64,000 bases of DNA from Apostichopus japonicus (lineage: Eukaryota > Echinodermata > Holothuroidea > Aspidochirotida > Stichopodidae). Below the pieces are notes generated by a model. The model ran no database searches and was not told the DNA's origin. It saw only the letters and a list, made by a program, of their open reading frames with translations. The stretch covers positions 19,054,303 to 19,118,302 of the forward strand of contig NC_092581.1 in the NCBI RefSeq assembly GCF_037975245.1, written 5' to 3'. A program made the position numbers and the translations under genes. Shown piece by piece: positions 12,501 through 24,500 of this stretch (positions are counted from its first letter, which is position 1; each line of letters starts with the position of its first letter).

Positions 12501-15500
12501 GGCCCTATTCCAAACATGTCATCTATGAAATTACATGCCATTCAAATTTTAAGCTGATATTTTATTTCTCAAAATTTTGACATACAAATATCTGCATTTC
12601 ATGTTTTGATATACTTTTGAGGGTTATGCCATAGGGCAGTATGAAAAGAGTCAAATGCCCTTATCTCACCAAAGCGATCGAGAAAAGTTAGTCCGCTCTC
12701 CGTGCTGGAGTAGGGAACAATGGATACTCAGAAATCATATCAAAGAAGTCTTTATTAAAATATCTGAAGTATTTCCTCCTTCCCTTCAACTTAAACTGCT
12801 GAACAAACATGATTACCCATTTTAAATTTCCGCTCTCAATAACTCAGAAGAAAGAATCCATCAAAGTATTATTCCTAGCACGAAGTTGAATTTTTGAGGG
12901 GGAGGGTTGTTAGGAATATCCCTGGAGAATTAATGGTTGAGTTTTATTTGAATATGTCTTTAACCACAGAAATGTGCTGTAACAGTTGAAAAAGGAAGCC
13001 TCACAAAAGAGGAATTAAAAGTAAACATCTTTATTTAATATATCATCGGAACAGGAAAGTATTTGAAATTGAGTAAAGAAAAGAAAAAAATTCATATTTT
13101 ATACTATTATTATTACTCTAATGGAGAACATGCTAGTGGCACAGACAATGAGGAGGGAGATTCCATTATAGGAAAAGGGGAGTACAAAACAGACAGGGTT
13201 GATATAATGCCCTCATTATATCAAACATGTTTTCTTCAGGAAGAATGTTCAGGCAGTCGGTGACAGTCTGGTTAAAGCTGCATATGAACGTTGGAACGAT
13301 TGACGGAAAAGATGAATGGAGTATTAAATTGCCTGTTTATTTGACTACATTTTTCATAAACAAATTACCAAAAATCTTTGCAAATTCTTTTGACAAACCT
13401 TTAAGGTCTGTATTGAGGCCTGTATTGGTTTCTGTGAGCAAATTTAGTAAGGCAATTCTAAAAGTTCTGTCAATATTTCAGTGAGTTTGAAGAAGCGAAA
13501 AATGATGATTACAGAATTATTTTATGGGCCTGACATTTTGATCCTAGCAGGATCTTCTTCACGTCTTCAGTGGCATTTCAGCCTCTGAAGAAGATCCTGC
13601 TAGGATCAAAACGTCAGGCCCTGCTTACTTTACCACATTATTTACACAAGCTCTTAAGTGAATTAGCAGTTTGCTAACAGTTTTGTTTTATTTCGAATTA
13701 TATAATTTATGTAATATTATACTCCAAGTTAATTGCATACAATGATCAGTGAAATTATCTCCAATGGCTGGTTAACTTGCAACTTCTAGAAATGTCACTT
13801 AGTACTAAGCTATAGGAATAAAATCAAATACATCTGCACAAATACTTACATAAATACTTACAAACATACTTAAAGACACTTACAAAGACCAGGTAGGTCA
13901 AGATCATACTTACAAAGTAGACCAGCTAGCCCTGAGAAAAACATAAAAGATCCCTCCCTCAATCCCCCCCCCCCCATAACATTTTTTTTAGCAACAGTTC
14001 TACCAAATTCTACAATGTGTGGCTAAAATGTATATAGTGGCTCAAAATTTTAAAATTGCTAAAATTTCAAAATGGCTATAATTGATAAATCTTTCCAGTA
14101 GGACATTACATGAGGTAGATTCGGACTCCCTAACTTATTCCCAGCTCTAGGAGTGTCGAGGAGACGAAAGAATAAACTACCTCTGCTGTCCAAGGACGAC
14201 ACAGCATTGAACATGGGTTGTATAATGTACTACTTGATGTCTTAAATTTGAGTGATCACAATTTCAAATGTCTGACATATTTGGTCCAGACCACAGATGA
14301 CAACCCAAGGAGCAGCAATAGTTTGCATACGAATTGTAAGATAACATCACTATAGGACCATGCCACTCCCCTCTGCTGTTTACATCTACTTCCAACCCTC
14401 CAATCTCTATGTATGTAGATAGAACCATTTGTGATTATTGACTACATTTCAATACTGCCTGTAGCTTTAATAAGTACGCATTGTTGTGATGTCATACGAT
14501 TAGGCCCAAATTGCTTCCCGTTCTCAGTCTGTCTGTTTATAGATACCAGGGGGTGAAAGTACTATCCCTATTAAAGAAGGCAGCTTGTGATTCTCACAAG
14601 TGTGGTATCGGTGGTGTATTAGCTCCGGCTATCAGAGACCGAAAGCCATATTTTCTTTGACACCTTCATCCATATGGACCAAACAGACCCCCCTAAATGC
14701 TAGGCTTGTAGCCATCTTATAACCACAACCAAATACATCCTCATTATTTATGCCAGAAAAGATTTCACTATTGCAAAGTTCAGCTAAATATATTTATTAA
14801 AAACTCTAGTAATAAAAACTAAAAGCTGTCAGGCATAGTATAGCTGTATTTTGTAGCCTGGACTATTTAAGAAAAGTTTCTCTACAGTATGAATAGAACG
14901 TACTGTGGTTTATGTCAAGTTTGTTGCCGTTCAAACAAAGTTGCTCTTACCACAACCTTCAGCAGTTGTCATTGCAAACTTATCATGATAAAACTCTGGC
15001 TCTACCACACGTGCCATCACCAGCTGTGAATTTCTTTTCTTTATATATCCTTTTTTGCCCTTTTTACGTATTTTTCTCCACTGTGCATTAAACTATACCT
15101 TTGCATGCCAAAACCTTGAACAATCGTTGTCAGAAATTTTATTACGAAAAGTGTGATTCATCTATTTGTACCACGCGTCTTGCCACTGTTTCGCGAGACC
15201 AACCCCACCGGTCAGTAAACTTACAAGCACCTGCTTATGAACTTTGAGCTGAGATCACTCGGTCAATCTGGGAGAGATGTATGTATGTTCTACAATAATA
15301 AATTCCCTGCAGTGTTTTGTGGACGTTTCATATTTTTCTCCACAACTGAGGAGGTCCGGAAAAGTGTAACAAGAAACATTGTCCTACTGTATACATAGGC
15401 GTAGGAGGCGGGGGGGGGCTGGGGGGGCTGCAGCCCCCCCAACCAATTTTTTTGGTGAAAATTCGGGCAATATGCTTAGAATTTTTCGGGCACCTACTGG

Positions 15501-18500
15501 AAGAATAATAATTTGCAATGTGTTTTTCATTTTTTTTGGGGTGAAAATTCGGCAATATGCTGAGAATTATTCGGGCATCTACTGAAAGAATAATAATTTG
15601 CAATGTGTTTTTCAATATTTTGGTGAAAATTCGGGCAATATGCTGAGAATTTTTTCGGGCACCTACTGAAAGAATAATAATTTGCATTTTTTTTCCAATT
15701 TTTTTTGGTGAAAATTTGGGCAATATGCTGAGAATTTTGCGTGCACCTACCAGTGGCGGAGCGTCCATACAGTCAAAGGGGGCGGATGCCCCCCTGGCGG
15801 ACTCAAATGGACTGCTGGCGCCCTTTCAGCTTTTTACCACTTTTTACTTATTCGCGATTATTGACTTTTTTATTGCGCTCTGAAATACCTATTGACATTT
15901 GTCACATTTTGTTGGTGCAACTTTCTGACAAATGGCGATGACACCTATTTATTCTTCGTTTATCTGCAAATTAGCAAGGCCCGGAAAGGGTCATTTCCGG
16001 CGATTTAGGGAGTAACTTTACTCAAAAAATTTCTGTATGCTCCGCGCCAACCTGTGGTGGCGCTCCGCTTAGATAGTGTCAAAAGCGCCCCTACAGACCA
16101 TTCTCCCCCCCCTGACCAATACCCCCTAGCTCCGCCACTGGCACCTAGTGAAAGATGAAGAATTTGCAACGTGTTTTTCAATGGTTAAACTTATATTATT
16201 ATTATTATTATCATTATTGTTGTAACGACTTCCCTAAAAATTCTAACCAATATGGAAGGGTAATAAGACGGAAAATGATTTTATGTTATTGGCAGGTGAT
16301 GTAATAACTGATGGATGCCTATATGATATGCACATTAACATGTGGAACGCGCGCGGAGCGCGCGAAAAAATTTTGGTTATATTTTTCGGGAAAGTCGTTA
16401 CAGCCCCCCCAAATCAAATGAGGCTCCTACGCCAATGACTGTATATGATTATTAAAAGGACTTGGACAAGGCAAGTGATTGCATGGCTGCAAAGTTAGGT
16501 CTTTACTAAGTACCACAACCTTTTCTTCTGTCTTCTATTAGAAGGAAAACAAAGAAGAATTGATTGGACTATGTTCTGTTGGCTCATTTAACCTCATATG
16601 CATATATGCATAGTTGATCCGTCAACTACATGTATATAGTTGCATTGTATGACAAAAATGATCTCTGTAATGTTATGGGCAATCACAAAATTCACCTTTA
16701 TTGATCCCAACTTAAAATATACAAAAATGATTGACTTAAAAACGTAATTTTTCTTAAACTTCTAGACCTGTAAAGAGACCTGGTTTTACATTTACAGTTA
16801 ATGAATGCGGTATGTTGTGGTCATGAAACATAATTCGTCACAGCTTACCAATCATCTGCTGTGTGTACTTGAGTATTACGTTGTATAAATGTCTCTTGAA
16901 GTTTTGGCAAACTGTCAGTGTATAAATCCATGACAACTAGTTCACATGTTTCTTTCTTACATTTCACTGTACTTCATTGTAAACCACTACCACAAAGTTT
17001 CCATTAATAGATCACAACAGGAGACAACCATAGTTTGGTCCTTGTCTAAACCCCTTTCCAGCACCGTATGAAACGATGCTTTATATCACTTGCCCTTACT
17101 GTTGATGCCGCCCCTTTAAGGTATAACCTACATGCAACACTGTGGTTGAGCAACAATATCAGCAACACTATAAGCTGCTACAGTACAAGTTACAAATCTC
17201 CGCCCAGTATAAGCAGATATCAAATGGTTTGCCATCTGTTATTAATAACAGCACATGAAGCTGATATCTAACTACAGTATTATACACACACACTGGTGAT
17301 ATCATAAACTGTCATATGCCGGCCACCCGGGACACCAAAACCACCATGAAATGACCTGATTGATCAACTCATGTCATCAAGGACAAGGCCTCTTCAGATA
17401 CCCCCCTTTCAACGATGACACCTTAGGGGGCTGTTGGCCTACCCCTGCTGGGTTAAATACACAATCATTTGTCCTTAGTTTGGTAATCTTGTCCAACTAC
17501 GTGAAGATCCCTACCGATCCTGAGGTTACCACTTAACAAAACTGCTCTTTCACAGGTTATGACGGTAGCACACTCCCATGTTTGACAAATTTATAAAAAT
17601 GTATTAATTTGATCTTACCAATTAATTTGCTTCTGAGAAATTAACAAAGCTTCCCAATTTTCCACACCAAAAAAATTGATTTGTGGATGACGTGCCCTGA
17701 CACTTCCAGGAATGAAAATTATAAAATATAACTTGTTTTCTTCACAAAAACACAAAATTATTGCCACTATACACACATTACATCAGTTTTATATTTGATC
17801 ACAATTATATTGATCATTTCTTTCATGTTCTCTTTTATACCTTTATAACCTTTGCTTACACATATTCATAAACCCTTACCTTATATATTAATTTTGACCT
17901 TTTGGTGTTTTGATTTATGTTACTATTTTTCTTTGTATTATCTATATATTTTATGTAATAGATTTGGTTAATTAATACATCAACTCCTCAGTTTAACATA
18001 TCCTGGGTAAAAATTGGTAAAAATCAGCTAAAAATTCCCCATTTAAACATTCCAAACAATAATATCTCAAAACATTAAGTATGTTGGATATTTTCAAGCA
18101 ACTCCCTTACATGTCTCCACACAATGACTGCACTCTCCTTCTCTTTTAAAAAAGAAAAGACAAGGAAAAGGATTTTAATGAAGTTAAACTGTCCAAATTA
18201 GATGTTGTGTTAAAAGGTTCCCAATTCACTCTGGCAAGAGTGCTCAGATGTGAGGAAACAGGTATGGGAGGAGCGAAGTAAATTCATGGAAGTGCTCCCG
18301 GGCAAATCAAAGTTTTGAGATAACCCTAGCTGATGAATCTATCAAAGTTAATAACTCATTAACATTACCTCCTTTGGAGATCATCATCAAGAACAATAAC
18401 CATCCCAGGAGAATAAGATCTGATCATTTTGCTACAAACCTTATCTAAGAGAAACTTATTATTGTTTTGTTTCACATTGAAGTCGGAGGGGAGGGGACTG

Positions 18501-21500
18501 GAGGTAATAGCCGAAAATGTTTCTTAAATGTTTATCACCTGATGTCCACTCCTCCTTCCACTTCTGGTTCCAATTTGAAACATGGCCAATGTCCTAACTG
18601 TCCCATATGTATATCCCATTCCTATCAAACTAAAAACAATTTTGGTCATTTTGTGGGGTTTTGAAAACAGATCAGGCTCCTTGAAATAGTATAAATATTG
18701 AAATTCTATCATTTGAAGATGTTGATAGCTCAATATTACTGCATAAATATCTATATATAATTTTTATGCACCTGGTTTAGGGTATGTAAGCCTTTTGCTC
18801 TGGGGTTTTTGAAGTAAAACTATTTCCACTTTTACAATTACAATTTTGTCCTTTCACTGGACAACAACTTAAAAAAAAAAAGTGTGAAAGTAGTTGGTGG
18901 ACAAATGTCGAATGTCTTCATTAAACAATAAATCACAACCAAGATTTGGATCAAATTTTGCCAGTTTCAAAAAGATAGTCCACAGATCATTTTTAAAAAA
19001 ACTGACTGATGCAAGAGTAACCTTTACAAGGTGGACTTAATCGTTTAACAGGTTTTTCCATTATATTAGCCCCTGCATTAAAAAAAAAAAAAAAAATTAT
19101 GTTGCTTTTAGCATATTTTGAGGGCAACACTAATTTACTTTAAATCGGTGCATAACTTTTAAACATCATATAGGACACGAAGATTGAAAACGAAATCCCT
19201 TCGATCCTACTGATCAGTGATCACTCTTCACTTGAATCTAGAAACTAAATTCTTTCTCTCTCGCTCTCGATATGTTCTCACGGTACTACCCCTAATAGCC
19301 AGAGGCAGACGATACACCAGGAACTGAGAGCCTTTTGTTTCTCGAACTGAGAGAGACCTCTAGTAGTTATCATTTCTAATAGGTCCTATGATGGCTTAGA
19401 AAGGTCAAGTTTATAACATAGGTATAGAACAGGATGCACTAAACCAAAACAAAGACTGATTCAACACCTCATCAAGTCATGCTTGTTTAGTAACTCCCCC
19501 ATAGACAATAATGGGATGATCCTCTATAGGTAGAATAAAATACATGTTCAGAAACACATGCAACTTTCAAGGATTCTGATAATACAAGAATTGGAAAATC
19601 AGTCCTATTCCCCAAAAGGTTCTATGAACAACATAATATATTTTCACGGATATAACCACTAATGTTTTGTTTTGTTAATTACAAAGGCATCAATCAAATG
19701 TCGTTCGGTATCGATAATGAACAATTAGCATAAATTAACATCACAGAAAATGTGACGGCCATGAATTTCTAGATATTTCCTGTCCCAGAAAAAAGTTTGT
19801 TTCCTTTGCAAATTACTAAAAAAATATGGTCAAACCACTTTCTCCACCGGTCTCAGGAATCAGGACAATGTTCAGACATTATCCTTGACCAAGAGGATGA
19901 AAAACAAAAGCCATTTTAATGGGTACAGTAGGTGGTGATAAACCACTTTTCTGCTAATGGGAGAACACTTTCTTTGAATTTTTATCCTCATAAATAATTT
20001 ATTGGGAGGAAGAGCCTTCAAAACCCTACCAAGAAAAAGAGCCATGCATCATTTACCAATTTTCAACTCTGAACAGAAATAAGAAAAGCAAACTTTGAGT
20101 ACCAAGAAAAATAATAAAAATAATAACAATTAAAAAGAACAGCTAACCTTTCCATAAGAATACAAAGGCCACCTTACTATTTATGTATCAACAAGTCGTT
20201 AATCAAAAGTGCCAAAGGTCACCCGCTAATAGGACCTAAAACTCATTTTAGCAAATTTTTCTTCAGTGAAATGACTCTTGTGAAATGTTTATTTTGCTGT
20301 AGGGTGAAGAGAGCCCATTGTAAAACACTCAAGGTTGGCTAAGAGCATGTCCTTGACTGGTTTTACACACTGGGCGGGCTTGCTACTGCCATTCTCTGTA
20401 AATTGAGCAATGAATTAGCTAGTTTCTTGTGAGTGTTCGGTCCACACTTTCACCAAGAGCAATTGAGCATTTCTCAAAAACTTAGACTACAATTGATTGA
20501 ACTGTTAAAAGACACTCTACCAGAGTTTTTCACAAAATGTTAACAAAAAGGTTAACTGATGAAGTATCAAATTAATGATATCTTTCAGCACTCAAAAATA
20601 TTTTGTTACAGTATTTCCACACTATTACATGTTAGTATTAATTATGTGTAAATAGCAGGTTTGATATTTTACCATTTTTTTGGTCTCTTACTTTTTCCCT
20701 CATATTTTGGAATGGAATTTGACTAGTCCGGCTAAGTTTATGAAACTAATCATTTTATTGAATTGGAGAATGAATTATTACTTTTAATTCATTTAACTGA
20801 TACAACAAAATGTCTGTTCTTACATCTGACTTTCAAAAGCTCACTTTAAAACTATTTCTTAATTAGAAGAAAATTTTCAGACATTTAAAACGTTGTCAAC
20901 AGCGTCAAACTGAGTACACTAAATTGTCACAAAAAGGCTTCTAGTTTGTACTTAGTGTTATAAACTTAAAATGATATGCCATCCAATCGTTTGCGATAAA
21001 TCATGAAAACTACCACATTTCTGTGTGCATATGGTCCTGTTTAGATGATTTATAGTGCAAACATGGATCATCCAGTGGATGACTTTGGTGTGGACCGTTG
21101 TTTAGAGGAATGCAGAATTGTCAATTGACATGGACTAGATGATAGATTAGAGGGGGGAGTAGGGGGGGACACCATTAGTTTTTTTTATTCCATTAATGAT
21201 ATAAAATATCTCAATAATTTATTTGATCAAGGTTTGTAAAGAAAACAAGAACATATGAATAAAATAGACATTGTAATAGTTTGCCTCCCTACATGCTAAC
21301 AGATTCCCATTCAACCGTCTCATCAATTACTGAAAACAAATTTGTGGTAAAAGACTATAGCAACACATCAACACAAGCTGACATCAACACAAGCTGACAT
21401 CAACACATCAACACAAGCTGACATCAACACAAGCTGACATCAACACAAGCTGACATCAACACAAGCTGACATCAACACAAGCTGACATCAACACAAGCTG

Positions 21501-24500
21501 ACATCAACACAAGCTGACATCAACACAAGCTGACATCAACACAAGTTGACATCAACACAAGCTGACATCAACACAAGCTGACTTCAACAAAAGCTTACAT
21601 CACTGTATCCCCAAGTATTACTCCACAGATACATTTTTTGGTTTCTTCTGACATAAAACCCTAAACCAGGGTTGTCCAACCTACGGCCCGCGGGCCACAG
21701 TCCGGCCCGCTGCAGGGTTGCGTCCGGCCCGCCAGAGATGCTCTACCGTGCGAAATTTTAGTGAGCAGATTTATTGATAACAATTTGAAGCTATATAATC
21801 AATCATTTGAACCTTCTGGGTCCAAAAACCTGCATACAGGTCAGTTTGTGTGACACTCTCTCAGCGGAGGAGGGGGCGGCTGAACTTTATTCATCTGTTT
21901 TATCGAAAAATCGAGCGTAGGGTTCATGCGGCCCCCCCCCTTCATCATAATCATTCCATGTGGCCCTCCTCTGCAAAAGGTTGGACAACCCTGCCCTAAA
22001 CCCATGCATTTCCTTTTTTCAACACTAATGTTGTGATTTTCCCCGCATCATAACAGTACCGTTTATTGATCCATATGATAAATCACATACTGTAAACCTA
22101 TCCATACTTGCAGTTGTAGTAGTCTACCCGAACTAAGTCTATATTTACTGCATTCGTCCTCGATTTGGATAAATGACCCTAATTTAAGCAAAAGTACTTA
22201 CTTCTCTACGACAGACAGTAACACTTTCTTTTGATGTGCACAAAAGATTTATGAATATCATCAATGTAACTGGGATCTTATAGGCAATGTATCAATGCAA
22301 CCCTCCCATCCCTGCCCCCCCCCCGCCCCCCCAAGTGAAAAAACCTATATTACCAAACTCTTTGAAGTTCATTACAAATGACATGCTTATTTTACCATTC
22401 ATCCCAAAATTTCCATTAGTCAAACTTCATCTCTCAGTCTCTCAATTTGCGCTCCAAACTTCTGCAATTATTCAGAGTAATTAATCCTCCGATCGGTTTT
22501 TATCATCAGTTGTAAAAACTCATATCACGACTCGTAAAATACTTAAAAAGAGAAATGAAAAAAAAAAATGAAAAAAAAACAGAAATCTATAATTTCAGCA
22601 CATCTTTCAATCCCTAAATTTTTCCATGTCTCTTTTGATCTCGCAAGAGGGAACAATCTCTCCTCTCGCTAGACAAAAGCAGCCACACAGTACAAGCCAC
22701 GCATCACTGATAACCCCTCTGACATAGGAAGCAGCCAAAATCTCATGAGAAATTCAAGACAGTATCAATTTAAAGCCCCCAAAATTAAATTTAGACAGAA
22801 AGGTCACTTTTTTCCAGCATTAACAGGCGAATCTCTAAGGGTAACGGCCCTTCTATTCGTGGATGCTAGTCGGCGCCAACAAGATGGCAGATCATATCTC
22901 ACTACCTAGATCGAATTACACAGTCGCTGAATTTTTTTTCTCTCTCTGCCTTTCTTGAAAATGGCCCAGATGTAACATTTGTTTCTGGAAAAAAATCCCT
23001 TGTTTGCTCATCTAATTTTATTGTTTTTTTTTCTTCTAAGTAAATGTTTTAAATGAGCTGTTAATGTAATTCTATCCCAAAAATGTAATAATAATGAAGC
23101 AATACCAATAGTCATATATCTTTATTAAATATTTGTCTCTAGTTCAAAACACAAGAAAATTAGAAGATTTTGTGTTACTAAACAAATGTAGTTATACCTT
23201 AAAAGCTGACTTTAGGTACAACATTAATTGCGATATGTTGTAAGAACAATAAAAAACATTACAATCAGTCCATATTTTATTTCTCTACCACATTGAAATT
23301 TTTTTCCAGAAATGTCCCTTTAAGCATCATACAGTCAAATCCTTTTGGAAATTCTAAATTATGAATAATTAAGTAAGAATAATTATGTTTTGCTGTTCAA
23401 ATTGCTCTCAAAAAAATTCTGACTTCAAGAAATAGATTCCAAATGAAAACTTAGCTTGTTGTTAACTGTTGGATTTGATACTAATAAATCTGTTTTTACC
23501 TCCATGAATAAATAAAATGACTTTTTACTAACCCCAGTTTACAATTTCAACTATAGTGAAGATCCTCAGAGTGTGTTACCATGGAAATAGTACCCAACTT
23601 CACAGGAAGCTTTTAAAACCAACCATAGAAATTATACACACTTCACAATGTAAATGTACTGTACATTCATACATAAACACAACCATCCCCCCATAAACAA
23701 AATGAATCAGTCCATTATAACTTCTCCAAAGTCTCCACCCACTTTCTTTCATTGATGTGCTCAGTGACCAATCAAAACTCATCAGAAAGCTGTGTTGCTT
23801 TCCAGCTTGATTGATAGATTCAAATACTGCCACTACTCTCTCCACTCTCAGGCTCGTAATCACAGATGCAGTGATCACATTTTCCATCTGGATTATCAAG
23901 GAATAACAAGCTCTGTAAAATCAGTTAACTTGTTTCAGATCAACAAGGTTATGTTTGCTAGTAAAAGTAGACAAATTGGTTCTCTTGTGGAAGTACTTCT
24001 TGACTAAGTTGGAAGTTGGAAATAGGACTTTCATGGTCAACTGGTTGGAATATAAGTGGATACAAGTTCACTTAAAATTGCCACATGTTTCTAGGATTCA
24101 CACATACCTTTTGAAATCCTGAATGGCCTGAAATATTGCATATGGATGAATTCTTTTTCTCAAAGTGTCTTGTGTGTTACATTTGTTAGAGAGATCTTGT
24201 CAATTCTACTGGAAAAGTTTCCGACATGGGATTTAAAATGTTTTCTTCGAGAGGAATAAGTTGGTTTCTTTTATGTGGATTAATCCAATATGTTGCCGCT
24301 CAAGTTTTTCGTACTGTCCCCTCAGACCGAGAGACCAAATCTGGTGAAACGATTACTTTAGAATGCGCCGTCACTTCTGAACAGACTTGCAACGTTTTGT
24401 GGTACCGTCCAAACATACAGACATACATCTCAGATGGTACTTCCATTCTGAGGTGGGTTCGCGAGAACCAACCGAACAAGTTTTCAGTCGTCGGAAACGC

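Larger units (their letters stand above)
15394..16437 (+). mobile_element. Non-autonomous DNA transposon with internal repeats and a nested MITE
   Basis: The element is 1044 bp, including the nested insertion. The ends CATAGGCGTAGGAG and CTCCTACGCCAATG are inverted repeats. The flanking 8-bp duplication actgtata (15386-15393 and 16438-16445) is perfect. Inside are about four units of an 84-bp tandem repeat (starts near 15454, 15540, 15622 and 15707) and then the inserted MITE 15751-16140. The rest of the interrupted unit resumes at 16141. No transposase is present. An 8-bp duplication suggests hAT-type mobilisation. Confidence 0.9.

Noticed and set aside
15328-15768. 146-codon minus-strand frame
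   Set aside because: It runs over the 84-bp tandem array of a non-autonomous transposon and into a nested MITE.
21360-21598. Possible CRISPR-like array
   Set aside because: The 16-bp units abut directly with no unique spacers, and the genome is eukaryotic.
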